A stretch of DNA of 64,000 bases from Streptomyces sp. I6. GTDB taxonomy: Bacteria > Actinomycetota > Actinomycetes > Streptomycetales > Streptomycetaceae. The stretch covers positions 6,799,501-6,863,500 of the forward strand of contig RHDP01000001.1 in assembly GCA_003725745.1 (NCBI GenBank), written 5' to 3'. The notes below the pieces were generated by a model that made no database searches, was not told the DNA's origin, and saw only the letters and a list, made by a program, of their open reading frames with translations. Shown piece after piece: positions 25,326 to 34,371 of the stretch. Numbering within the stretch: the stretch's first letter is position 1; every line of letters starts with the position of its first letter. A program made the position numbers and the translations under genes.

Positions 25326-27083
25326 TCAGTTCGCGTTCACCAGCCCGTGCGCCGGCACCGTCACCGTCCGCTTGCCCGGCTTGCCGCCGAGGACGACCTT
25401 CCGCAGAGCGCTGTTGTTGGCGGTGCTGGTCTCCTTCAGCCGGTTCTCCGGGTTCGCCAGCACCTGGATGTAGTACGTGCCGTTGGGCAGGCCGGTGATG
25501 TCGAAGGACTGACCGGGCAGGTCCTGGGTGTAGGTGTCACCGGAGCCGACGTCCAGCACCTCGCGGACCGAGATCGAGTTCTCCTGGCCGCACGCCGTGG
25601 CCAGATCGGTGTTGAACGGGTGCCAGTTGGCGTTCGCCACCGTGTAGTCGACCGCGTCGGTGTTGGCCAGGCAGAAGGCCTCCTTGCCGCTGCGCACGGT
25701 CTCCTTCTTGTCCGCCTTCAGCAGCCGGTAGCTGGCGAAGTCGGTGAAGTGCCAGTGCATGTGGCCCGGCCGCGGGTCCCATTCCATGGTGCCGGTCGGG
25801 GTGTACCCGACCTGCTTGCCCCTGGCGTCGTAGAAGTACTGGTAGGCGTCCATCTCCGCCTTGCCGGGCGAGCGGAATCCGTCGACCACGAGCTGCGCCG
25901 GTCCGGCGTTCCAGACATTGGCGCTGAAGGCCAGGTAGTCCTTGCCGGGGACGTCCTCGCCGCCGTCGCTGACGGTGATGCCGTAGGCCGGCAGCGACCG
26001 CAGGTCGGGCTTGGGGACGTTCGGGACGGAGGGCTTGCCGGTAGGCCGCTGCGACAGCGGCCCCAGGGCCGGCGCCCTGCGTGAGCCGTCGGTCTGGCCC
26101 TCGGTGTCGCCGACCTTCGCCGAACGTGCCGACTGCTGCTTCTTCAGCGCCCACGGCAGAGCGGGAGGAGCGGCCTTCAGAGGCCCGTGACCGACGTTGT
26201 ACGAAGGCCCTGCTCCGCTCGTCACCGCGGCGGCAGCCTGGGCGGGCGTCGGGGCGTGTCCCGGTCCGTGGCCGGCGTGGCCGGCGCCGGCTGCCGACTG
26301 CGCCGGGAGGGCGGCGCCGTGTCCGGCGCGCCCACCGGGACGGGCCGTCCGAGCCGCGGTGCCCCGGCCCTCCTCGAAGCCGCGCTCCTGCACGGTCACC
26401 TTCACCGAGGCGGGCTTGTCCGCGATGCCGAACAGGTCACGGTACTTCTTCGCGACCGAGACCCTGGCGGTGTAGGTACCGGCCGCCAGCTTCACCGGAT
26501 CGGTGTACGAACCCGCGTACGTGTTGGCGGCCCAGCCCTTCTCCACGCCCCACACGGCACCGAGGGTGAAGGGGTTGGTGGGGCAGCTCTCCGGATACTT
26601 CGAGGTGGCGGGTGCGTCGGGCCGCACGCGCCCACTGGCGTTGTTCGGGCAGAAGCTCTCCGCCCGCCGGAGGACCTGCCTGCCCGTCTTGTCGGTGACC
26701 GTGATCTCCGCGAAGCCCGGCAGCCCGGAGAAGTCCTTCACGGTGCCCTCGGGCAGCGCCTTCGCCCTGGCCCTACCGCCCTCGTAGACGGTCTGGGTGA
26801 TGGTGACGGGGGCCTTGTAGGACTTCCGGGTCACCTTCAACTCCAGCGGCGCCCCCTCCGCGGTGAGGTAGGTTCCGAGATCCAGGTAGACGCCCGGCTC
26901 CTCCTTCCAGGAGGTGAGCGTGATCGAGCCGCTCGCCGCGATGAGTCTCAGGCCGGGCCCCGCCGTGGCCTTCGCCGGATCCGACGCGGTGGCTGCGAAC
27001 CCGGCCGTCACGGCCATGACGGCGATGGCCGTGGTGCCCGCGAGCAGCGGACGCCGCAGCCGGGTGGTACGCGTTGTGGTCAT
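25326..27083 (-). CDS. Secreted lysyl oxidase-family protein
   Basis: A 585-residue exported protein. The N-terminus MTTTRTTRLRRPLLAGTTAI with a following hydrophobic stretch to ATAS is a signal peptide. Residues 40-240 are a beta-rich part ending in KVTVQERGFEE; a His/Gly/Ala-rich low-complexity region follows (about 245-330). The C-terminal 240 residues are lysyl-oxidase-like: LRSLPAYGITVSDG, MEWDPRPGHMHWHFTDF (the copper-binding His cluster), then the Cys-containing EAFCLANTDAVDY and TACGQENSISV, ending NPENRLKETSTANNS. Animal lysyl oxidases oxidise peptidyl lysine; the bacterial substrate is unknown. ATG 27083 follows a GAGGACGAG stretch. It is not obviously part of the lst operon, from which it is separated by 374 bp. 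Confidence 0.75.
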   Translation of the reverse strand: MTTTRTTRLRRPLLAGTTAIAVMAVTAGFAATASDPAKATAGPGLRLIAASGSITLTSWKEEPGVYLDLGTYLTAEGAPLELKVTRKSYKAPVTITQTVYEGGRARAKALPEGTVKDFSGLPGFAEITVTDKTGRQVLRRAESFCPNNASGRVRPDAPATSKYPESCPTNPFTLGAVWGVEKGWAANTYAGSYTDPVKLAAGTYTARVSVAKKYRDLFGIADKPASVKVTVQERGFEEGRGTAARTARPGGRAGHGAALPAQSAAGAGHAGHGPGHAPTPAQAAAAVTSGAGPSYNVGHGPLKAAPPALPWALKKQQSARSAKVGDTEGQTDGSRRAPALGPLSQRPTGKPSVPNVPKPDLRSLPAYGITVSDGGEDVPGKDYLAFSANVWNAGPAQLVVDGFRSPGKAEMDAYQYFYDARGKQVGYTPTGTMEWDPRPGHMHWHFTDFASYRLLKADKKETVRSGKEAFCLANTDAVDYTVANANWHPFNTDLATACGQENSISVREVLDVGSGDTYTQDLPGQSFDITGLPNGTYYIQVLANPENRLKETSTANNSALRKVVLGGKPGKRTVTVPAHGLVNAN

Positions 27084-27457
27084 CGTTTGCTCGTCCTCCG
27101 GGATGCTGTGGGAAGCAGGCAGCGGGCGGCACGGTTCGACGACGTACGACGTACGACGGCCGGCTGCCCGAGTGGTGAGAGGAACGGTCCGGGTGCTCGG
27201 TTGTCCGCAGGGCCGAAGACGCTGAGAGGTTGGCCGGATCGGGCCGGTGCGGAGGGAAGCCGGCCGGACGTCCGTGTGTGCCGACGGGCTGCGCCGGCGG
27301 TCGGAGACCACGCAGGCGGGCCCGACGGCCCCTGAGCGCGGTGTCGGCACGGCCGCCACCGCCGAGGGCGGCGGCAGTCCCGGGAACGCTACGCGGGCGG
27401 ACGGCACAGCGGTGGACGGCGACCGCGCTGCATGTGCCCCCGGGACCCTCGGTCGCT
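27084..27457. other. Intergenic region between lysyl-oxidase-like gene and lstF
   Basis: Contains the promoter region of the lysyl-oxidase-like gene and the end of the lst transcript. A short direct repeat of ACGACGTACGACGTACGAC lies near 27137-27158. No gene is supported. Confidence 0.5.
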
Positions 27458-28141
27458 TCATTCCAGGACCGAAGCGAGCTCCGGGAGGTAGCCCGCCAGA
27501 AAGCCCAGGTCGGTGGCCCGGCCGAAGTCCGGATGGTCCCGGTGCTGGGGCAGGCGGGCCAGTTCCCTGCGGCCGAAGTAGCCGCTGGGGCCGGCGCCGC
27601 TCGGTCGGTCCGTCTCGCCGCTCCAGGCAGGGTCGGCGGCCACCAGCGGCAGACATCGCTCGAACAGACCGTGGCAGATCTGCAGCCCCCGGCGCAGAAC
27701 CGTGTGGAACGGCTCGTCGGGCCCGATCGGATAGCGGTCGGCGGCCAGTACGGGCCCGGTGTCGATTCCCGCGTCCACCTGGTGGAGGGTCGCGGCGAAC
27801 TCCCGCTCGCCACGCAGCATCGCGTAGACCAGGGCCACTTCGGGCAGCCCCCGGTAGGCGGGCAGCGGACCGTGGTGGACGTTGAGGACGCGCAGCCCGC
27901 TGGACAGCACCGGCGCACGGAGGATGGTCCGGTTGTTCAGCGACCAGACGACGCCGTCCGTGCTCGCGGCGACCAGCTCGGCAGCCACCGAGTTGACGTC
28001 CGCTGCGGCACGGAAGGGAACATCGGGCCGAGCGCCGTTCACGGCCGGACGAGGCCCGCAGACCAGGTCCACCGGGAGGTCGCTGTCGAGGGTGTGCTGA
28101 ACGGCGCGCCACAGGAGGGCGCCCTCTCCCACGAAGATCAC
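27458..28141 (-). CDS. lstF: LstF-like formyltransferase (N-formylation of the amino-acyl group)
   Basis: A 227-residue formyltransferase-fold protein. The family core is LNVHHGPLPAYRGLPE (about residues 86-101), with Asn near 70 in SLNNRTIL and HQVDAGIDTGPVLA further on, matching the Asn-His-Asp catalytic set of 10-formyl-tetrahydrofolate-dependent formyltransferases. The C-terminal tRNA-binding domain of methionyl-tRNA formyltransferase is absent, so it should formylate a small-molecule or carrier-bound amino group. In the described lipstatin pathway LstF formylates the leucine nitrogen. It starts at GTG 28141, overlapping the LstE stop (GTGA), and is the last gene of the operon. Confidence 0.9.
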   Translation of the reverse strand: MIFVGEGALLWRAVQHTLDSDLPVDLVCGPRPAVNGARPDVPFRAAADVNSVAAELVAASTDGVVWSLNNRTILRAPVLSSGLRVLNVHHGPLPAYRGLPEVALVYAMLRGEREFAATLHQVDAGIDTGPVLAADRYPIGPDEPFHTVLRRGLQICHGLFERCLPLVAADPAWSGETDRPSGAGPSGYFGRRELARLPQHRDHPDFGRATDLGFLAGYLPELASVLE

Positions 28142-31100
28142 GACCCGCTCCGCAGCGCCTCGACGGCCTCCACCACCCGGCCGAGCGTCAGTTCGTCGCT
28201 CAGGGGGCCGAGTCGGGTCAGGAACCGCTGCTCCGCGTCCCTCCCCGGCAGCTCCCGGCCCAGCGCGGCCAGCATCTCCAGGACGGCGAGCGAGTCGCCG
28301 CCCAGCGCATGGAAGTCGGACGAGGCGTCGAGGTCCGCGGCTTCGCAGCGCAGGACACGGGCCCAGATCCCGGCCGCCACCGCGGCCACACCGGGTCCCG
28401 GGTCGTCCGCCGCTCTCTCCGGGCGTGGTCCGGCCGCGGGGTCCGGGGCGTCGGGCGCCCCCGCCGGGCGTGGTCCGGTCGTGGGTTCCGGGTCGTCCGC
28501 CGCTCTCTCCGGGTGCGGTCCGGCCGCGGGGTCCGGGGCGTCGGGCGCCCCCGCGGGAGCGGGCGCCCCGTCGAAGGGGTTCGGCAGCGCGCCGCGGTCG
28601 GTCTTGCCGCTGGCGGTCTCCGGCAGCCCGGTAACCGCACACATCACCGTGGGCACCAGGTGGGACGGCAGCGAGCGCCCGAGAGCCGCCCGTACGCCCG
28701 CCTCGTCGAAGGCGGCAGCGCCCCGGACCGGCACCACGAAAGCGCACAGTGCCTGCGCGCCGGTGCCGTTCCTGCGGCGGGCGACCACCGCGGCCTGCGC
28801 GATGCTCGGCAGGGCGGTGAGCGCGGCCTCGACCTCGCCCGGCTCGACACGGTGACCGCGGATCTTCACCTGGGAGTCGATCCGCCCGGCGTACTCCAGC
28901 TGTCCGTCGGGCAGGCGGAGCACCAGATCACCCGTGCGGTAGGCGCGCCGGCCGTCCGGCAGGTAGACGAAACGGTCGGCCGTCAGGTCCGGGCGCCCGA
29001 GGTAGCCGCGCGCCAACTGGACGCCGGTCACGTGGAGTTCGCCCGGTTCCCCGTCCGGGACTTCGTGTCCCCGCTCGTCGAGTACGGCCACCGACGTGCG
29101 GTGCACCGGCACCCCGATCGGTGCGGACGGGCGTCCGGTGCCGTCGCCCACGACGGCGACGGTGCAGGCCACCGTGGCCTCGGTGGGGCCGTAGACGTTC
29201 ACGAAGAGGCAGTCGGGCCCGAAGGACGCGCGTGCCCGGTCGCTGCTCGCCGCGGTGAGGTTCTCGCCGCCCGACTGGAGGGCGCGGATGCGCGTGGGGC
29301 GGATCCCGAGGCGCCAGGCGAGGTCGAGATGGGTCGGCGTCAGCCCGAGGGTGTTGGCCAGCCGTCCGGAGAACAGCTCGCGCAGCTTGACGTGGTCGAG
29401 CTCACCGGGCATCGGCACGACGGCGCCGCCGTGCACGAGGGGCGGGAAGATCTGCATGACCGAGAGGTCGAATGCGGGGGAGAAGGAGTACGCGGCCCGG
29501 GTCTCCTCGTCGCAGCGCATGAAGGGGGCGATCCACCCGACGACGTTGGTCAGGCTGCGGTGCTCGATCTCGACGCCCTTGGGCCTGCCGGTGGAGCCCG
29601 AGGTGTAGATGACGTACGCCAGATCGTCGGGGCCGGGAGCGGCGGCGGCGAGGGCGGCGCGGCCTCGCTCGTCGGCGGTCGCTCCGTCGCCCGCGACGTG
29701 CTCGAGGAGGAGCGTGGTGCAACCGCTGCCCCGAGCCCGGTCGCACGAGGCCGTCTCCGCGAGGCAGATGCGAGCCCCCGCGTCGCGCAGCAGTTCCCCG
29801 ACCCGCCGCGCCGGATTGCGTACGTCGACGGGCAGGAAGGCAGCCCCCGCCTTCAGCACGCCCCAGACCCCGGCCAGGCCCGGCGCCGAACGGTCCGCCA
29901 GGACTCCGACGACCTCGCCGCGCCGGACGCCGCGGGCGAGCAGTTCGGCCGCGACGGCGTCGGAGCGGCGGTCCAGTTCCGCGTACGACCACCGCAGGCC
30001 GTCGCCCAGCACGGCGGGCGCGTCCGGCCGGCGGGCGACCTGCGCCCGGAACAGCTGCACCACCGAGCCGTCCAGCGGGGGAAGACCGCCGGGCCCGGGC
30101 GCGAGCAGCAGCTCGGCGGCGCCGGGCTGCCGGGGCGCTGCCGGGCGCGGCGGGCACGAGGCCGGTGTGTCCGCGCCCAGCGCGGAGCCGATGCGATCCA
30201 GCAGGGCCTCGCAGCGCTCGCCGACATCAGCGGCTCCACGGGCGGAGACCACGAGCTCGATGTGCGCGGGCAGTTCGAGCAGCGCGATGCTGACCGGTAC
30301 CAGGGGAGCGTGCACCGGCAGGGCGTACACGGTCGTCGCCGTGAACTGTCCGGCGCTGAAGTCGGCAGGCGCCAGACGGCCCGCGTTCGACACGATGGCC
30401 GACGCCGGGTACCGGTGCCGTGCAGAGGCGGCTGCCCGTGACGAGCCCACCAGGGCGGCCGCCGCCGGAAGCGGAAGGCGCGCCAGGGCCGCTTCCGCGC
30501 CGGCCGCCAGTTCCCGCCGGGAGGCCAGCGCGCCCAGCAACCGCCGCTGCACGGCGTTCGCGCTCTGGCCGGACGGGACGTCCAGGAACACCGGCAGGGC
30601 CAGATTGGCCGTCGACGACACACCGGGGCCGTGGCGTCGCAGGTCCACGGGCACCATGATCCGGGCCCCCGGGCCGGGTACGGCCTCGGCGATCGCGGCC
30701 GCCACCTTGGCAACCAGCGCCGGGTGGCGGCCCGCCACCGTACGCCGCCGCCACACCGAACCGCTGCCGGGCCGCCCGCCGAGCGGTGAGCGCTGGTCGA
30801 GCCCGAGACGGGGCCGGTGCCCGACCCTGCCCACCGCCTCCAGGAGCGCGTAGTCGGTCAGCGGGTCCGCGGCGCCCCGCGGGGGTTCACCGCGCAGGGC
30901 CCGGAACACCTCCGCGGCCCATACCGAGACGCCCTTGAGGTCCATCACGGCGTGGGACGCCCTGAAGACCACGGTGCCGGGTTCGCCGCTGAGCAACAGT
31001 ACTTCGCAGCCCGGGCGCCCCTCCCCGCGGGCGAGCGGGGTGACGAGTTCCGGCGGTCCCGTGAGCGCCGTGCGGTCGAACGGCGCTCCTTCGGCGACCA

Positions 31101-31380
31101 CGACCCGAGGGGAATGCCCGTCGTCGACCCACATCCTGCCGCGCCGCACCAGCCGCGAGCCGGGGCAGGAAGCCGAGGCCTCGGCCACGGCACGGCCGAG
31201 CGCCAGGGCGTCGATCCGCCCGGTGCCCTCGACCACCAGCTGGAGCACCAGCAGCTCTCCGCCCAGCCGGGCCGCGGCAAGGTAGGACCACTCGGTGGGG
31301 GAGACGGGGCGGCGGAAGGCCGCCCGGCCGCGAGACCCGGTACCGGCACCGCCGCCCACGGCGGCGTACTGCCTGCTCAT
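28138..31380 (-). CDS. lstE: LstE-like NRPS (condensation-adenylation-carrier)
   Basis: A 1080-residue single-module NRPS. The condensation-like domain spans about 1-430, with ASHAVMDLKG at the HHxxxDG site (His and Asp kept, Gly changed) and RIMVPVDLRRH. The adenylation domain spans about 455-960 with YVIYTSGSTGRPKG (A3), NVYGPTEAT (A5), YRTGDLVLRL (A7), KIRGHRVEPGEVEAAL (A8) and ASGKTDRGALP (A10). A repetitive Pro/Ala/Asp-rich linker precedes the carrier domain, whose phosphopantetheine Ser is near 1030 in GGDSLAVLEM. In lipstatin synthesis it activates leucine and esterifies it to the fatty chain. An eye-aligned specificity code (roughly D-L-M-G-Q-G-V-V-A-K) matches no leucine code I know, so the amino acid is open. 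ATG 31380 lies two bases after the lstD stop. Confidence 0.9.
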   Translation of the reverse strand: MSRQYAAVGGGAGTGSRGRAAFRRPVSPTEWSYLAAARLGGELLVLQLVVEGTGRIDALALGRAVAEASASCPGSRLVRRGRMWVDDGHSPRVVVAEGAPFDRTALTGPPELVTPLARGEGRPGCEVLLLSGEPGTVVFRASHAVMDLKGVSVWAAEVFRALRGEPPRGAADPLTDYALLEAVGRVGHRPRLGLDQRSPLGGRPGSGSVWRRRTVAGRHPALVAKVAAAIAEAVPGPGARIMVPVDLRRHGPGVSSTANLALPVFLDVPSGQSANAVQRRLLGALASRRELAAGAEAALARLPLPAAAALVGSSRAAASARHRYPASAIVSNAGRLAPADFSAGQFTATTVYALPVHAPLVPVSIALLELPAHIELVVSARGAADVGERCEALLDRIGSALGADTPASCPPRPAAPRQPGAAELLLAPGPGGLPPLDGSVVQLFRAQVARRPDAPAVLGDGLRWSYAELDRRSDAVAAELLARGVRRGEVVGVLADRSAPGLAGVWGVLKAGAAFLPVDVRNPARRVGELLRDAGARICLAETASCDRARGSGCTTLLLEHVAGDGATADERGRAALAAAAPGPDDLAYVIYTSGSTGRPKGVEIEHRSLTNVVGWIAPFMRCDEETRAAYSFSPAFDLSVMQIFPPLVHGGAVVPMPGELDHVKLRELFSGRLANTLGLTPTHLDLAWRLGIRPTRIRALQSGGENLTAASSDRARASFGPDCLFVNVYGPTEATVACTVAVVGDGTGRPSAPIGVPVHRTSVAVLDERGHEVPDGEPGELHVTGVQLARGYLGRPDLTADRFVYLPDGRRAYRTGDLVLRLPDGQLEYAGRIDSQVKIRGHRVEPGEVEAALTALPSIAQAAVVARRRNGTGAQALCAFVVPVRGAAAFDEAGVRAALGRSLPSHLVPTVMCAVTGLPETASGKTDRGALPNPFDGAPAPAGAPDAPDPAAGPHPERAADDPEPTTGPRPAGAPDAPDPAAGPRPERAADDPGPGVAAVAAGIWARVLRCEAADLDASSDFHALGGDSLAVLEMLAALGRELPGRDAEQRFLTRLGPLSDELTLGRVVEAVEALRSGS
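28401..28560. repeat. lstE: 90-bp direct repeat in the LstE A-T linker
   Basis: The segment GGTCGTCCGCCGCTCTCTCC occurs at 28401 and again at 28491, and flanking sequence repeats with a 90-bp period. It encodes two imperfect 30-residue copies of APDAPDPAAGP...PERAADDP in the linker between adenylation and carrier domains. Confidence 0.85.
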
Positions 31381-31382
31381 GA

Positions 31383-32416
31383 CTACTGCACCTTCCTGAT
31401 GTACGCGTCGACGCCGCCGATGCTGTCGATCCAGGCCTCGAGCCGGGCCATCCCCGTGTCGTGGGCGACCGGCGGCGGGGCCAGGTCCCGCCGTGCGGCC
31501 GAGGTGTCGTACGTCGCCGAACGCGTCAGCAGGGCCAGCGTGTACCGGGAGAGCGGCGGGGAGGAGTGCCTGGCCAGCGGCGGCAGCTTCCAGAGCGTGT
31601 CCGCCGTGGCGGCGAGCGCCCGCAGCAGTCCGAGGGAGACCTGCCGGGTGGGCGGCTTGCCCCGAACCTTCCGGCGAGGACGGCGAGCATGCTCCACACC
31701 TCCACCGGCTCCCGGTCGGCGATGAAGTACGCCCGGCCGCCGACCCCGTCGGCACGTGCCGCCCGTACGCAGGCATCGGCGGCGTTCTCGCAGTAGCACA
31801 GCGAGGCGTGGACCGGCCTGCCGCCGGAGAGGTCGGGCAGGCTTCCCGTCATCATCTTCGCGATCAGCCGGGGCATGAAACCGGAGTGGTCACGCGGGCC
31901 CCACACGGCCCGCGGGCGCAGTGCGACGGTGGTGAACTCCCTGCGGTCCGCGGCCAGGACGAGACGCTCCGCCTCGGCCTTGGTCTCCGAGTAGAGGTTG
32001 AGGTGCCGTGCGGGGTAGGGCTCGCTCTCGTCGATGCCGAGCTGGTCACCGCCGCGAACGCCCATCAGCGCGCTGGGGCTGCTGATGAACACGAAGCGCC
32101 GTGCCCCGGCCCGCCGGGCCGCCGCCATCAGGCGCTCGGTGCCCCGGACGTTCTCGTCCCGGAACTGGTCCCGGGTGCCCCGGTCGGTGACCCGGGCCGC
32201 GCTGTGGTGCACGGCGTCGACGCCTTCCGCCGCCCTCCGCAGGGACGCGGTGTCGCGCAGATCTCCGTACGCGAACTCGACACCCGCGACGGTGCGCAGA
32301 TGGCTGAGGTCGCTCTCCTCGCGGACGAGGACCCGCACCGTGTCGCCCGCGCGCAGGCAGGCGTCGACGATGTGGCTGCCCAGGAACCCGGACGCGCCCG
32401 TCACCAGTACCTTCAC
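31383..32416 (-). CDS. lstD: LstD-like 3-beta-hydroxysteroid dehydrogenase/OleD-type ketoreductase (one frameshift)
   Basis: An extended SDR of 344 residues after repair. The NAD(P)-binding motif is VTGASGFLGSHI at the N-terminus, the catalytic pair is in HLNLYSETKAEAE (YxxxK), and FISSPSAL holds the catalytic Ser region. OleD and LstD reduce the 3-keto group of the alpha-branched 3-keto acid before beta-lactone closure. The frame slips near 31670, where the coding strand has GGGG instead of GGGGG; the restored frame continues RGKPPTRQVSLGLLRALAA to the stop at 31383 (345 codons). The GTG start at 32416 overlaps the lstC stop (GTGA), so translation is coupled. Confidence 0.88.
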
Positions 32417-34371
32417 GCGGCCGCCCCCTTCGGCCCGCCGCCGTGCCGGCGCCACCGGGTCGCACCGAACAGCATCGTCAGCGCGGCCGTCGCCCAGGGC
32501 CTTCGCCCGGTGGCCAGTTCCCGCTCCCTGCGCAGGGCCGACGGTATCTGGAGCGCATGGACGACGACGCTCAGGAAGGCGTCGATCCACCACAGTGCGG
32601 TCAGCGCCGGGTGGTCCCAGGGCAGCAGCGGCCAGGCGGCCAGATAGGCCCAGCCGAGCAGCGGGACGGCGCGCAGCGCCCGGTCCGCGGAGGTCGGGCG
32701 GCGACTGCCGGTGAGCCGGTCCTCGGCCCAGCCGGCCAGCAGCTCCCGGCGGATCTTGGCGTTGTGGCGGATGTCCACGGGGAACCCCGGGTGCGGCAGG
32801 AAGTCCTCGATCCCCTTGGTCACCGGGTTGCCGGCGCCCAGAGCGCGCAACTCCCGCTCGATCCGCGGCCAGTGCCCCGGACCCGTGTCCGGTCCGAGTT
32901 CCACGCACAGCACGGGCCGCTGCTCACCGTGCGGGCCGAAGCCCACCAGCGCTGTGCGTTCGACCTGCGGATGGGAATTGAAGACCCCTTCGCATCGCAC
33001 GGTGTGCAGGTCGCCGTGCGCCGTGCGGACGCGGTGGCTCTTGCGTCCGCAGAACCAGATGCGGCCCTCGCCGTCGATCCATCCGACGTCACCGGTGCGG
33101 TGCCAGCGGCGCCCGCCGTCCTGGATCTTGTGCGCGGCGTCGGCCCGGGGTGAGCGGAAGTAGCGCGGGCTGACCGCATCGCCGCTGACCACGATCTCGC
33201 CGATCTCGCCTTCGGCGACGCGAAGTCCCCTCGTCCAGAAGGGTATGGGCCCGTCGCCGACCTCGATGGTGCGGACCGTCGCGCCGGGCGCGGGCCGCCC
33301 CACGCAGACGCCGAGGGCGGCGGCCGGGCCGTCGGCGGGTCCGGCCAGTGCCTCCCGGCTCTCGACCAGCGCCATCGGCAGCGCCTCGGTCGATCCGTAG
33401 GTGCTGAACACGTGGGCGTCGCCCGGCAGTACGGCACGCAGCGCGCGCATCAGTCCAGGACTCACCGGGGCTCCACCGGAGACGATCAGACGCAGTGACG
33501 GCACCTGGGTCCCGGTTTTCGCCAGATGGGCCGAGAGCGGTCCCAGCAGGGCGGGCGAGGCGAACATGGCGTGCACACCGAAGCGCTGGATCGCGTCGGT
33601 GAGCAGCCTCGGGTCGGCGGCGCCGACCCGGCCCATGTTCATCCTCGGCACCACCACCGTGCGGCCCGCCGCGAGGTCGAACACACCCATCAGCGGCATG
33701 GTGACCAGGGTGGTGGTCATCTCGGCGGTGAAGTGGCCGGCCTCGACGCCGTGCGCCATTCCCCGCAGCATGCCGGCGGTGATCTCGACCGGCTTGGCCG
33801 GACCCGTACTGCCGGTGGTGTAGCCGATCAGCGCGACGTCGTCCGGCCCGGACGCCTGCGGAGGCGGTTGCGGCCGGTCCGCGCCGAGGGCGGTCAGCTC
33901 CTCGAGCCCGTTTCCCCGGGGCAGCGTGATCACACTCTCCACTCCGGCGAAGGCACGCGGCCGAAGGCGCCGGAGCAGGTGCGCGGACGGTACGCCGATG
34001 AAGGCCTGGACTCCCACCCGGCGGATGCAGTCGAGCATGCGGCCCAGCCCCATGCCGGGGTCGACCACCACGGGAACCGCGCCCGTGTGCATCAGGGCGA
34101 AGACCAGGACGAGCAGTTCGGCGCCGGGAGTCACCAGCAGGGCCGTACGGGTGCCGGGGCCGATGCCCCGAGCGCGGAGACCGGCGGAGCATGCGGTGAC
34201 CCGGGCGGCGAAGTCGCCGTAGTCGACCGATGTGTAGGCGGGTGGTCCGGACGAGCCCTGCCTTCCGGCGGGATGGACGACGGCCGTCCTGCCGGGGGTA
34301 CGGGTGGCGTGCCGGGCGAGCAGCTCGGCCAGGGACGCGTGCCGGGTCGTCCCGGTCATGGTGCCGGACAT
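32413..34371 (-). CDS. lstC: LstC-like acyl-CoA synthetase/OleC-type beta-lactone synthetase with C-terminal hydrophobic tail
   Basis: A 652-residue AMP-dependent ligase family member. Motifs are LIGYTTGSTGPAKP (P-loop, about 181-194), FSTYGSTEALPM, RWHRTGDVGWIDGEGRIWF and the C-terminal catalytic Lys region RHNAKIRREL. OleC homologues convert beta-hydroxy acids into beta-lactones; in lipstatin work LstC is described as an acyl-CoA synthetase homologue needed for the alpha-branched backbone. Residues from about 565 form an extra tail with hydrophobic stretches (LLGWAYLAAWPLLPW, ALTALWWIDAFLSVVV), suggesting membrane association. The ATG at 34371 shares one base with the lstB stop. Confidence 0.9.
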   Translation of the reverse strand: MSGTMTGTTRHASLAELLARHATRTPGRTAVVHPAGRQGSSGPPAYTSVDYGDFAARVTACSAGLRARGIGPGTRTALLVTPGAELLVLVFALMHTGAVPVVVDPGMGLGRMLDCIRRVGVQAFIGVPSAHLLRRLRPRAFAGVESVITLPRGNGLEELTALGADRPQPPPQASGPDDVALIGYTTGSTGPAKPVEITAGMLRGMAHGVEAGHFTAEMTTTLVTMPLMGVFDLAAGRTVVVPRMNMGRVGAADPRLLTDAIQRFGVHAMFASPALLGPLSAHLAKTGTQVPSLRLIVSGGAPVSPGLMRALRAVLPGDAHVFSTYGSTEALPMALVESREALAGPADGPAAALGVCVGRPAPGATVRTIEVGDGPIPFWTRGLRVAEGEIGEIVVSGDAVSPRYFRSPRADAAHKIQDGGRRWHRTGDVGWIDGEGRIWFCGRKSHRVRTAHGDLHTVRCEGVFNSHPQVERTALVGFGPHGEQRPVLCVELGPDTGPGHWPRIERELRALGAGNPVTKGIEDFLPHPGFPVDIRHNAKIRRELLAGWAEDRLTGSRRPTSADRALRAVPLLGWAYLAAWPLLPWDHPALTALWWIDAFLSVVVHALQIPSALRRERELATGRRPWATAALTMLFGATRWRRHGGGPKGAAA

